From assembly GCA_947629975.1 (NCBI GenBank), contig CANRFU010000006.1, positions 1 through 38,773 on the forward strand: a stretch of 38,773 nucleotides of DNA. The letters run 5' to 3'. Position numbers and translations under genes: made by a program. The notes under the pieces are model-generated. The model worked only from the letters and a program-made list of their open reading frames with translations. It was not told the DNA's origin and did no database searches. This document shows positions 31,831 through 38,773 of the stretch, piece by piece. Position 1 is the first letter of the stretch. Each line of letters begins with the position of its first letter. The DNA is from an uncultured Oscillospiraceae bacterium. GTDB lineage: Bacteria > Bacillota > Clostridia > Oscillospirales > Oscillospiraceae.

Positions 31831-33311
31831 CCCTGTCCCTCCCCCTTCCCGGTGAGGGCGGGGAACTCCGCGTAGAAGACGGTGCCCCTCCCCGCCGGAT
31901 TTGGCTCCGCGGTGATGTCCCCGTTGTGGAGGCGGGCAATGTCCCGGGCGATGGACAGCCCCAGCCCGGTGCCCCCCCGCTCCCTAGACCGGGCCTTGTC
32001 CACCCGGTAGAAGCGGTCAAAGATCCTGGGCATGTCCTCCGCCGGGATGCCCACCCCGGTGTCGGCCACGGACAGGACCACCTTGTCCTCCTGCCGGAAC
32101 ACGGACACGTCCACCCGTCCCCCCGGCACGTTGTATTTGATGGCGTTCTCGATGAGGTTGAAGGCCACCTGATAGAGGTCGTCCTCGTTGGCCAGCAGGG
32201 CGCAGGCCGGCTCCAGCTTCCGCTCCAAGGCGATGCCGTTCGCCTTCGCCAGGGGCAGGAGCATATCGGCCACCCGCGCTGTCACCGCCCCCAGCTCCAC
32301 CGGCTCCCGCTCCCGCTCGGCGCCGGCGTCCAGCCGGGTGAGGGTGAGCAGCCGCTCGCTGATCCGGGTGAGCCGGTCGGCCTCGTCCCCGATGTCGGAC
32401 ACGAACTCCCGCACGGTGCCCATGTCCACGCTGTCGTTCTGCAAAATGGAGTCGGTGAGCAGGCGGATGGAGGCCAGGGGGGTCTTCAACTCGTGGGAGG
32501 CGTCGGACACGAACCGGCGGCGGGCCTCCTCGGTGGTCTGGAGCCGCTCCGCCATCTGGTTGAACTCGCCCGCCAGCTGGGCCATCTCGTCCCCGCCCCG
32601 GATCACCGCCCGGTGCCCGTACTCGCCGCCCCGCAGGCGGCGGATGGCGGCCAGCAGCCGGCCGGCGGAGCGGGTGAGGGCCTCGGAAAACAGCAGGGCC
32701 AGCACCGTCGCCGCCGCGCAGATGACGATGGAGATGTTCCTCAGGTTGTTCTGGATGGACAGCAGGATCTCCGCCTGCTCGCCGTCGTACTCATAGAGGT
32801 AGACGCAGCCCAAGATCTCCCCCCGGTACACCACCGGCACGGCGGCGCGGCCGCGAAAGGCCCCGTCCCGGTACTCCAGCCGCCACACGTCCCTGCCGCC
32901 CAGGGCGGCCACCACCTCCCCCATCAGGGCGTAGCCGTCCCTCCGGTTGTCCAGGGTGGAGTTGTCGTAGAGGATACGGCCCTCCCCGTCGGTGACCAGC
33001 ACCCGGGTGGCCTGCACGTCCTCCAGCAGGGCCATGGTCTGCCCGGCGCTCTCGGCGGTGAGGGCCTCGGACACGGACAGGGCGGAGCCGATGACCAGGG
33101 CCTGCCGCCGGAGGGCGGCCGCCTTGGAGGAGAACACCATGTCCTCCGCCATGATGAGGGGGTAGGTGTTCATCACCGCGATGATGGCCGCCACCGCCAG
33201 CAGATAGGTGAGGGCGTATTTGACCCGGATGGAGCGCCAGAAGGGGACCCTGGTCCGCTCCCGCTCCGCCCGGTTTTCCCGCTCCGGCCGCCTTGCCGCC
33301 GCCTCCGCCAT
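31827..33311 (-). CDS. HAMP-containing sensor histidine kinase
   Basis: This 494-residue kinase has a membrane helix at about 31-53, an extracytoplasmic sensor of ~140 residues, and a second helix at about 192-209. It continues with a HAMP linker (about 210-262), HisKA with SHELKTPL (phosphorylated His273), and a HATPase domain with NLIENAIKYN, VADTGVGIP and GGTGLGLSI. The sensor region resembles a small PAS/CACHE-type domain but is not assigned. It is encoded just downstream of its likely response regulator and coupled to the GerMN lipoprotein. A WalK/PhoR/MtrB-like role in cell-envelope control is plausible. Confidence 0.93.
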   Translation of the reverse strand: MAEAAARRPERENRAERERTRVPFWRSIRVKYALTYLLAVAAIIAVMNTYPLIMAEDMVFSSKAAALRRQALVIGSALSVSEALTAESAGQTMALLEDVQATRVLVTDGEGRILYDNSTLDNRRDGYALMGEVVAALGGRDVWRLEYRDGAFRGRAAVPVVYRGEILGCVYLYEYDGEQAEILLSIQNNLRNISIVICAAATVLALLFSEALTRSAGRLLAAIRRLRGGEYGHRAVIRGGDEMAQLAGEFNQMAERLQTTEEARRRFVSDASHELKTPLASIRLLTDSILQNDSVDMGTVREFVSDIGDEADRLTRISERLLTLTRLDAGAEREREPVELGAVTARVADMLLPLAKANGIALERKLEPACALLANEDDLYQVAFNLIENAIKYNVPGGRVDVSVFRQEDKVVLSVADTGVGIPAEDMPRIFDRFYRVDKARSRERGGTGLGLSIARDIARLHNGDITAEPNPAGRGTVFYAEFPALTGKGEGQG

Positions 33312-33345
33312 GGTCCCCCTCCTCTCATCCGCTTAATCGAACAAT

Positions 33346-33361
33346 TGTTTCACGCGAAACA
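33346..33361. other. parS-like 16-bp palindrome
   Basis: TGTTTCACGCGAAACA differs from the widely conserved chromosomal ParB-binding parS consensus TGTTTCACGTGAAACA at one central base. It lies in the 60-base gap between the kinase and response regulator genes. It could also be a chance inverted repeat. No other copy was noticed in the window. Confidence 0.5.
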
Positions 33362-33371
33362 GCGGGCCCGC

Positions 33372-34064
33372 CTATTGGCCGCTGGCAAAGTAGTAGCCCA
33401 CGCCCCACTTGGTCATGATGTGCTCGGGGTTGGCGGGGTCCGGCTCCAGCTTCTCCCGCAGCCGCCGGACGTGGACGTCCACCGTGCGGAACTCGCCGAT
33501 GTACTCGTAACCCCACACCAGATTCAGCAGGTTCTCCCGGCTGTACACCCGGCCGGGGTTGCGCATGAGCAGGGCGATCAGATCGAACTCCTTGGCGGTG
33601 AGCTCCACCCGCGCCCCGTCCCGGAAGGCCGACCGCTCCGCCAGGTCCAGGGTGATGGCCCCCTTGGTGAGCCGGTCGGCGTCCTTCTTCTGCTGGGCGG
33701 CGGTGCCCGCCCGGCGCAGCAGCGCCCGGATCCTGGCCTTCAGCTCCAGGATGTTGAAGGGCTTGGTGATATAGTCGTCCGCCCCGCACTCGAAGCCGAT
33801 GATCTTGTCCGCGTCCTCGCTCTTGGCGGTGAGCATGATGACGGGCACGTTGGAGAACTCCCGGATCTTCATGCAGGCCTGGAGCCCGTCGATCCTCGGC
33901 ATCATCAGGTCCAGGATGATGAGGTCGTACCCCCCCGCCCGGGCCTTGTCCACGGCCTCCTCGCCGTCATAGCCCACGTCCACCTCGTAGCCCTCGTTCT
34001 CCAGATTGAATTTGATCCCCTTGACCAGGACGCGCTCGTCGTCCACCACTAAGATCTTTGGCAT
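33372..34064 (-). CDS. OmpR/WalR-family response regulator
   Basis: This 230-residue regulator has a receiver domain (about 1-118) with acidic pair Asp8-Asp9, phosphorylated Asp52 in LDLMMP, Thr79 and Lys101 in the KPF turn. A winged-helix DNA-binding domain follows (about 130-228, with FDLIALLMRNPGRVYSRENLL and VDVHVRRLREKLE). Partner of the histidine kinase encoded downstream. It starts five bases after the comEA-like stop, with its GGAGG site inside the end of that gene, so the two are co-translated. Confidence 0.94.
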   Translation of the reverse strand: MPKILVVDDERVLVKGIKFNLENEGYEVDVGYDGEEAVDKARAGGYDLIILDLMMPRIDGLQACMKIREFSNVPVIMLTAKSEDADKIIGFECGADDYITKPFNILELKARIRALLRRAGTAAQQKKDADRLTKGAITLDLAERSAFRDGARVELTAKEFDLIALLMRNPGRVYSRENLLNLVWGYEYIGEFRTVDVHVRRLREKLEPDPANPEHIMTKWGVGYYFASGQ

Positions 34065-34068
34065 ATCC

Positions 34069-34425
34069 CTATCCTCCAGTCGTCACATGATCCAGCAGCC
34101 CCTCCAGGACCCCGGCGCCGATCCCCGGCACGTTCAGCAGCTCCGCGGGGGAGCGGAAGGGGCCGTGCTCCTCCCGGTAGGCGATGATGGCCGCCGCCCG
34201 GGCCTCCCCGATGCCGGGAAGGCCCATCAGGGTCTCCTCGTCCGCGGTGTTGACGTCCACCAGGCCGCCCTCCACGGTCTCCCCCGCCGCCGTCTCCACG
34301 GCCGCCGGGCCGACAGCCTCCAGCGGTCCCGCCGGCAGCGCGCGGAGCCCGAAGACCGCCAGCATAGCCGCCAGCGCCGCCAGGACGGCGGCCAGCGCGG
34401 CTCTATCCCCTCCGGTGAGACCCAT
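34069..34425 (-). CDS. ComEA-like helix-hairpin-helix protein
   Basis: This 118-residue protein has one N-terminal membrane helix (about 8-30) and a C-terminal pair of helix-hairpin-helix motifs (VDVNTADEETLMGLPGIGEARAAAII and FRSPAELLNVPGIGAG). ComEA is the membrane-anchored DNA receptor of competence. Here comEB and comEC are not adjacent, so DNA uptake is not proven. The gene heads an operon with the response regulator, kinase and GerMN lipoprotein. This combination is unusual and may reflect shared transcription rather than shared function. The start is ATG 34425, with an upstream GGGGGG stretch as a weak ribosome binding site. Confidence 0.86.
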   Translation of the reverse strand: MGLTGGDRAALAAVLAALAAMLAVFGLRALPAGPLEAVGPAAVETAAGETVEGGLVDVNTADEETLMGLPGIGEARAAAIIAYREEHGPFRSPAELLNVPGIGAGVLEGLLDHVTTGG

Positions 34426-34437
34426 AGGCCCGCCCCC

Positions 34438-34466
34438 CTGTTAAGAATTCGCAAATATTCTGTAAA
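34438..34466 (-). promoter_or_regulatory. Candidate promoter of the comEA-regulator-kinase unit
   Basis: On the minus strand TTTACA (34461-34466) and TAACAG (34438-34443) are 17 bp apart. The match is moderate. The -10 lies only 12 bases before the ATG, so the leader would be very short. Confidence 0.42.
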
Positions 34467-34470
34467 CCTG

Positions 34471-34499
34471 TTGCGCGGTCGAAAAAACTCTGATATAAT
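34471..34499 (+). promoter_or_regulatory. Promoter of the carboxypeptidase gene
   Basis: TTGCGC at 34471-34476 and a perfect TATAAT at 34494-34499 are 17 bp apart. A TGA upstream makes an extended -10. The ATG follows 57 bases later. Confidence 0.78.
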
Positions 34500-34556
34500 C
34501 TCCACGGGTCCCGCCCGCAGCCACACCCAGTATAACACACTTTTTGGGAGATTGAT

Positions 34557-35948
34557 ATGAAAAAATATCGTTTTGCCGCTTTTTTCCTGGCCCTGCTCCT
34601 GGTGATATCCACCGCCGCCCCGGTCTCCGCCCTGGAGCCGGAGGGGGAGCCCCACGCCTCCGCCGCCCTAGTGGTGGACGGGGACAACGACGTCGTCCTC
34701 TATGAGTACCACGCCCGGGAGAAGCGCTACCCCGCCTCGGTCACCAAGATCATGACCTCCCTGGTGGTGCTGGACGCCGTGGCAAAGGGGGAGCTGTCCC
34801 TTGACACCCAGGTGACCGCCTCCGCCTCGGCGGTGGACGTCCCCTTCGGCAGCTCCACCGCCGATCCCCCCATCCAGGCGGGCGAGGTGATGACCATCGA
34901 AAACCTGCTGTGGTGCGACCTGCTGCCCTCCGCCTGCGAGGCGTGCAACGTCCTGGCCGAGGCGGTCACCGGCCTCACCGGGGATCAGGCCACCGCGGCG
35001 TTCGCCCAGCGGATGAACGAAAAAGCGGCGGAGCTTGGCATGAAGGACTCCCACTTCACCAACCCCCACGGCCTCCACGACGACAACCACTACACCACCG
35101 CCTATGACATCTACCTCATGGCGCGGGAGGCCATGCGGAACGAGACGTTCCGCGCCATCGTGGGGTCTCCCTCCCACACCATCCCCGCCACCAATATGAA
35201 CGGGGAGCGCACCCTGTACACCACCAACGGCCTCATCGGCGGCTACTACGTGGGCGGCTACCACTACTCCAAGGCCATTGGAATCAAGACCGGCAACACC
35301 GACGAGGCGGGCCGCTGCCTGGCCTCCGCCGCCACCGATGAGGAGGGCCGCACCTTCTACTGCGTCATCCTGGGTTCCGAGTACGTCCGGGAGGAGGACG
35401 GCACCCTGAACGCCTACTCCTTCTCCGAGACCATCCGCCTGCTGGAGTGGGCCTTCGCCAACTTCCGCATGACCACCCTGCTGGACGCGGACACCGCCGA
35501 CACCATGCGCTCGGTAAAGGTCACCCTGTCGGAGGAGGTGGACCAGGTACTGGTCCGGGCCACCGGCTCCATCCAGGCGGTGATGCCCTCCGACTACGAC
35601 CCCTCCAGGGCGAAGCTGGACTATGACCTGCCCGATTCGGTGGAGGCCCCCGTCAACGCCGGGGACAAGCTGGGCACCGTCACCCTTACATACGACGGCA
35701 CCGTGTACGGCACCCTGGACCTGGTGGCCGCCGACAGCGTGGAGCGGTCCCAGTTCCTCTATAACCTCCAGCGGCTGGAAAACCTGTGGGACCACTGGTG
35801 GGTCAAGCTCCTGGTCATCGGCGGGGCCGTGCTGATCCTGCTGCTGGTCCTCTATCTGATCTTCCTCCGGCCCAGGAGCCGGCGGCGCTATTCCTACTCC
35901 GGCGGAGGGGGAGGCCGGCGGCGCTCCTCCTACCGGGGCAGGCGATGA
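34557..35948 (+). CDS. D-alanyl-D-alanine carboxypeptidase (DacA/DacF family)
   Basis: This 463-residue penicillin-binding protein trims D-Ala from peptidoglycan stem peptides. It has a signal peptide (1-25, cleavage after VSA), the nucleophile SVTK (Ser61, Lys64), the KTG motif (Lys244) and a C-terminal beta domain. A final membrane helix (about 418-438) follows, with an Arg/Gly-rich tail. The middle SxN motif reads Ser125-Ala-Cys127, with Cys in place of Asn. The length fits DacF-type proteins. The signal peptide and C-terminal anchor put the catalytic domain outside the membrane. The ribosome binding site TTGGGAG is modest. Confidence 0.92.
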   Translation: MKKYRFAAFFLALLLVISTAAPVSALEPEGEPHASAALVVDGDNDVVLYEYHAREKRYPASVTKIMTSLVVLDAVAKGELSLDTQVTASASAVDVPFGSSTADPPIQAGEVMTIENLLWCDLLPSACEACNVLAEAVTGLTGDQATAAFAQRMNEKAAELGMKDSHFTNPHGLHDDNHYTTAYDIYLMAREAMRNETFRAIVGSPSHTIPATNMNGERTLYTTNGLIGGYYVGGYHYSKAIGIKTGNTDEAGRCLASAATDEEGRTFYCVILGSEYVREEDGTLNAYSFSETIRLLEWAFANFRMTTLLDADTADTMRSVKVTLSEEVDQVLVRATGSIQAVMPSDYDPSRAKLDYDLPDSVEAPVNAGDKLGTVTLTYDGTVYGTLDLVAADSVERSQFLYNLQRLENLWDHWWVKLLVIGGAVLILLLVLYLIFLRPRSRRRYSYSGGGGGRRRSSYRGRR

Positions 35949-35952
35949 GATC

Positions 35953-35990
35953 AAAAGACCGTCCGGCTCTGAACAGCCGGGCGGTCTTTT
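35953..35990. terminator. Shared terminator between the carboxypeptidase gene and murC
   Basis: A 16-bp stem with one G-T pair (35953-35968 with 35975-35990) and a six-base loop is flanked by A and T runs on its two sides. That makes it a bidirectional terminator between convergent genes. Confidence 0.9.
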
Positions 35991-35993
35991 CCG

Positions 35994-37370
35994 TCATTCC
36001 TTCTCCTTGACCAGCGCCTCGCCGGCCAGGTAGATGTCGCCGGCGCCCACGGTCAGGATCAGATCGCCGGGCCGGGCGATCTCCCGCAGCCGGGCGGTGA
36101 CGTCCTCCAGGGTGGGGCAGTAAATGGCGCCGGGGATCTCCTTTGCCAGGTCCCCCGAGGAGATGCCGATGTCGTTGTCCTCCCGGGCGGCGTAGATCTC
36201 CGCCAGAACGGTCACGTCCGGCTTCTTCAGGGCCTTTACGAAGTCCCCGAACAGGGCGTGGGTCCGGGAATAGGTGTGGGGCTGGAAGGCGCACACGATC
36301 CGCCCGTAGTCCAATGTGGCGGCCATGTCCAGCAGGGCGTTCAGCTCGTCGGGATGGTGGGCGTAATCGTCCACCACCTCGGCGCCGTGATAGGCCCCCT
36401 TGTACTCGAACCGCCGGCTGGGGAGGCGGAAGGTCCGCATCCCCTCCTCCACCGCCCTGCCGGGCACCTTCAGGGCGATGGAGGCCGCCGCGGCGGCGAT
36501 GGCGTTCTTCACATTGTGGATCCCCGGGACGGACAGCTCCAGATGGGCGTATACCTCCCCGTCGTACACCACGTCGAAGAAGCCGAAGCCCTTGTGCATG
36601 GTCAGCCGCTCCGCGTGGACGTCTCCCCGCTCCACGCCGAAGGTGAGCACCTGCCGGGTCTCCCCCGCCAAGGCCTCCATGGTGTTGGGGTCCTCGCAGT
36701 TGGCCACGATGACGCCGTCCGGCGGGACCTTGTCGGCAAACGCCCGGAAGGACCTCTGGATGGCGTGCAGATCCTTGAAGTAGTCCAGGTGGTCGGCCTC
36801 CACATTGAGGATCACCGCCACGGTGGGGTAGAAGGACAGGAAGGAGTCGCAGTACTCGCAGGACTCCAGGATGATGGTGTCCCCGCGGCCCACCCGGTGG
36901 CCCGCCTCCAGCAGGGGCAGGGTCCCGCCGATCATCACGGTGGGGTCCTTCTCCGCCGCCATGAAGATGTGGGTGCACATGGAGGTGGTGGTGGTCTTGC
37001 CGTGGGTGCCCGAGATGCACAGGGCGTTTTTGTAGTCTCGCATGATAGCCCCCCAGGCCTGGGCCCGCTCGAACACGGGGATCCCGGCGGCCCGGGCGGC
37101 GGCGATCTCGGGGTTGTCGTCGTGGACGGCGGCGGTGCGCACCACGCAGTCCGCCCCCGCCGCGCCCTCCGGCAGATGGCCGATGACCACCGGGATCCCC
37201 ACGCTCCGGAGATGCTTCACCGTGGCGCTCTCCCGCTGGTCCGATCCGGTGACGGTCACCCCGGCGCCGTGGAGCACCTCGGCCAGGGAGGCCATGGACA
37301 CCCCGCCGATCCCCACCAGGTGCGCCCGCCTGCCGGGGCGGAGGTATTCGCGGATATTGCTTGCTGACAT
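35994..37370 (-). CDS. murC: UDP-N-acetylmuramate-L-alanine ligase MurC
   Basis: This ~458-residue cytosolic ligase adds L-alanine to UDP-MurNAc in peptidoglycan precursor synthesis. It has the N-terminal Rossmann region (HLVGIGGVSMASLAEVL, GSDQRES), the P-loop GTHGKTTTTSM, the metal region NVEADHLDYF, and the C-terminal VDDYAHHPDELNALL and PHTYSRTHAL motifs. The start at 37370 is seven bases from AGAGGG; upstream in-frame ATGs at 37376 and 37388 are too close to or ahead of this site. Transcription comes from the promoter at 37492-37520. The full motif set makes the call secure. Confidence 0.95.
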   Translation of the reverse strand: MSASNIREYLRPGRRAHLVGIGGVSMASLAEVLHGAGVTVTGSDQRESATVKHLRSVGIPVVIGHLPEGAAGADCVVRTAAVHDDNPEIAAARAAGIPVFERAQAWGAIMRDYKNALCISGTHGKTTTTSMCTHIFMAAEKDPTVMIGGTLPLLEAGHRVGRGDTIILESCEYCDSFLSFYPTVAVILNVEADHLDYFKDLHAIQRSFRAFADKVPPDGVIVANCEDPNTMEALAGETRQVLTFGVERGDVHAERLTMHKGFGFFDVVYDGEVYAHLELSVPGIHNVKNAIAAAAASIALKVPGRAVEEGMRTFRLPSRRFEYKGAYHGAEVVDDYAHHPDELNALLDMAATLDYGRIVCAFQPHTYSRTHALFGDFVKALKKPDVTVLAEIYAAREDNDIGISSGDLAKEIPGAIYCPTLEDVTARLREIARPGDLILTVGAGDIYLAGEALVKEKE

Positions 37371-37491
37371 ATACATACCCTCTATCATGGAAAGCGCGGA
37401 AAAAGCTTGCGTCCGCGCCCAGGATGGTATATTCTAAGCGGGTAGATGTGTTTTTGCCACATTGTCCGCCCCATCTCCCGCAAACGGTGGT

Positions 37492-37520
37492 ATTATACTA
37501 CATCGAAACGCAAATGGCAA
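37492..37520 (-). promoter_or_regulatory. Promoter of murC
   Basis: On the minus strand TTGCCA (37515-37520) and TATAAT (37492-37497) are 17 bp apart, giving a leader of about 115 bases. The same bases contain a plus-strand TATACT (37494-37499) without a matching -35 that could serve cca. Confidence 0.75.
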
Positions 37521-37596
37521 CAGGAAAATCTGTTTCCCCTCCCGTCCGGGCGGAACCGCCGTCCCGGCCTCATTTTACACGAAAGAAGGCCCCACT

Positions 37597-38592
37597 ATGC
37601 GCCGATCCCTTCTGCCCCCCCACGCCGCCTACTGCTGCAAGGTCCTCCGCCGGGCCGGATTTCTGGCCTACCCGGTGGGGGGCTGCGTCCGGGACCTGCT
37701 GCTGGGCCGGGATCCCGAGGACTGGGACGTGTGTACCTCCGCCCTGCCGGAGCAGACCGCCGAGCTGTTCCCACGGGTGGTCCTGTCCGGGGTGAAGCAC
37801 GGGACCGTCACCGTCCTCGCCAAGGGCAGCGCGGTGGAGGTGACCACCTTCCGCACCGACGGGGAGTACTCCGACGGCCGCCACCCGGACGAGGTCACCT
37901 TCGTCAGCGACCTGGAGCGGGACCTGTTCCGGCGGGACTACACCGTCAACGCCATGGCCATGGATCTGGACTACTCCATCATCGACCCCACCGGCGGCCA
38001 GGCCGATCTGAAGGCAAAGCTGCTGCGGGTGGTGGGGGACCCGGAGACCCGCTTCACCGAGGATGCGCTGCGCATCCTCCGGGGGCTGCGGCAGTCCGCC
38101 CAGCTGGGGTTCGCCATCGAGCCGTCGGCTCTGGCCGCCATGGAGAAGTGCGCCCCCCTGGTGGAGCAGATCTCGGACGAGCGGCTGGTGATGGAACTGA
38201 AAAAGGCCCTCCTCTCCCGCCGCCCGGAGGGGGTGGGGGAGTTCGCCCGGCTGGGCCTGCTGGACCGGTTCGCCCCCGTGCCCCGGGACGCGGACTGGAA
38301 GTCCCTCCGGGGGACCCCCCCGGAGCCGGTCCCCCGCTGGCGGGCCCTTGTAAAGCTCACCGGCCTGCCCATCCAGACCATGCCCGTGGGGCGGCAGGTG
38401 AAGAACGCCATCCTCTACCCGGAGCGGGAGGCCCTGCGGACCCTGGCCCTGTCCGGGAACGAGCTGTTCGAGCTGGGCTTCACCCGGCGGTCCATCGGCC
38501 CCACCCGGCGGAAGCTGGCCCAGCACATCATTCAGCACCCGGAGGACAATACGAAAGAGAAATTGCTGGCGTTTTTGGGGAAGGCAAATTAA
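37597..38592 (+). CDS. cca: CCA-adding tRNA nucleotidyltransferase
   Basis: This 331-residue class II CCA-adding enzyme has the signature GGCVRDLLLGRDPEDWDV, whose DxD aspartates bind Mg2+, then RRDYTVNAMAMD, the RNA and nucleotide-selection region EDALRILRGLRQSAQLGF, and EISDERLVMELKKAL-type helices. It lacks the C-terminal HD domain seen in longer bacterial CCA enzymes. The ATG at 37597 is preceded by GAAAGAAGG; an upstream in-frame start near 37462 has no ribosome binding site. It adds or repairs the 3' CCA of tRNA. A hairpin repeat follows. Confidence 0.92.
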   Translation: MRRSLLPPHAAYCCKVLRRAGFLAYPVGGCVRDLLLGRDPEDWDVCTSALPEQTAELFPRVVLSGVKHGTVTVLAKGSAVEVTTFRTDGEYSDGRHPDEVTFVSDLERDLFRRDYTVNAMAMDLDYSIIDPTGGQADLKAKLLRVVGDPETRFTEDALRILRGLRQSAQLGFAIEPSALAAMEKCAPLVEQISDERLVMELKKALLSRRPEGVGEFARLGLLDRFAPVPRDADWKSLRGTPPEPVPRWRALVKLTGLPIQTMPVGRQVKNAILYPEREALRTLALSGNELFELGFTRRSIGPTRRKLAQHIIQHPEDNTKEKLLAFLGKAN

Positions 38593-38605
38593 GGGCAGAG
38601 AAAAC

Positions 38606-38757
38606 CCTCAGTCACTGCCTTGCGGCGGCGACAGCTCCCTTTGCGAAGGGAGCCTTGGTACTTCTATCGCAACAGTTGCGCACAACGCACCAAGCCCCCT
38701 TTCGCAAAAGGCCGACTCCCCCTGTCAGGGGGAGATGTCCCGAAGGGACAGAGGGGG
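38606..38757 (+). repeat. Modular hairpin repeat, copy 2
   Basis: The non-coding element after cca starts with CCTCAGTCA, a CAGCTCCC-GGGAGC hairpin, CTTGGT, a ~28-base spacer and ACCAAG, then CCCCCTTTCGCAAAAGG (to 38711). An extra module follows, with hairpins CTCCCCC-TGTCA-GGGGGAG (38716-38734) and TGTCCC-GAA-GGGACA (38736-38750). The first part matches copy 1 at 21469-21570 in reverse orientation. It continues to the window edge, so its full extent is not seen. Confidence 0.8.
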
Positions 38758-38773
38758 TAGGGAGGTGCCGAGC

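Noticed and set aside
31926-34052. Plus-strand frame of 708 codons opposite the kinase and response regulator
   Set aside because: Shadow of two clear genes on the minus strand, with no start signals or recognisable domains.
37462-37596. Longer cca start near 37462
   Set aside because: The region holds the murC promoter and has no ribosome binding site. Conserved CCA-enzyme sequence begins just after ATG 37597.

Overview
The window is about 39 kb of high-GC DNA that reads as chromosome of an endospore-forming Firmicute. Evidence is a complete spoIIE, a GerM-type lipoprotein, an Rnf complex, strong AGGAGG-type ribosome binding sites and consensus sigma-A promoters. Gene content and the GC-rich codon use suggest an Oscillospiraceae-type gut clostridium (Flavonifractor/Intestinimonas-like); that placement is inference. 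The region is gene-dense and mostly housekeeping. I see no prophage, insertion sequence, CRISPR array, tRNA or rRNA.

Layout. 1-1815: 3' end of an rnf operon (rnfE partial, rnfA, rnfB) closed by a terminator. 1819-4857: own promoter, then NusG domain II protein, Gx transporter, left-handed beta-helix protein and glmM. 4857-5546 (-): VTT/TVP38 membrane protein. 5714-7919: glgX from its own promoter. 8038-11302 (-): CsbB-like glycosyltransferase and YfhO-like membrane protein, a lipid-linked sugar pair. 11383-18188: six-gene unit of cysteine desulfurase, MoxR ATPase, DUF58 protein, transglutaminase-core membrane protein, HD hydrolase and TrmO. 18213-19957: DUF5684-type membrane protein and an alpha/beta hydrolase. 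19977-21382 (-): ECF sigma factor and zinc-finger anti-sigma factor. 21579-22553 (-): dusB. 22683-27224: spoIIE, then an AI-2E-type permease and a DUF362 protein. 27228-28373 (-): mnmA with its promoter. 28391-30892 (-): a compact cassette of YhfC-type intramembrane protease, membrane-anchored MerR regulator, two-helix membrane protein, YbjQ and a single-pass protein. 30949-34466 (-): ComEA-like protein, response regulator, histidine kinase and GerMN lipoprotein. 34471-35990: D-alanyl-D-alanine carboxypeptidase. 35994-37520 (-): murC. 37597-38592: CCA-adding enzyme. The window ends in a modular hairpin repeat that also occurs at about 21445-21570.

The most interesting region is 28391-30892. 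A MerR regulator with a C-terminal two-helix membrane anchor sits beside a predicted intramembrane protease. Each of the two genes has its own MerR-type promoter (19-bp spacer carrying a TTCCAC-N3-GTGGAA dyad), and the two promoter regions match at 34 of 37 positions. This suggests a self-regulated membrane stress circuit in which the protease might act on the anchored regulator. Other signals are an mnmA promoter whose -35 hexamer is the loop of the upstream operon's terminator hairpin, a one-mismatch parS-like site between the response regulator and kinase genes, a carboxypeptidase whose SxN motif reads Ser-Ala-Cys, and the two-copy modular repeat.

Five convergent gene pairs share one hairpin between them. 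Several genes with obvious longer in-frame extensions were given internal starts chosen from ribosome binding sites or promoters.
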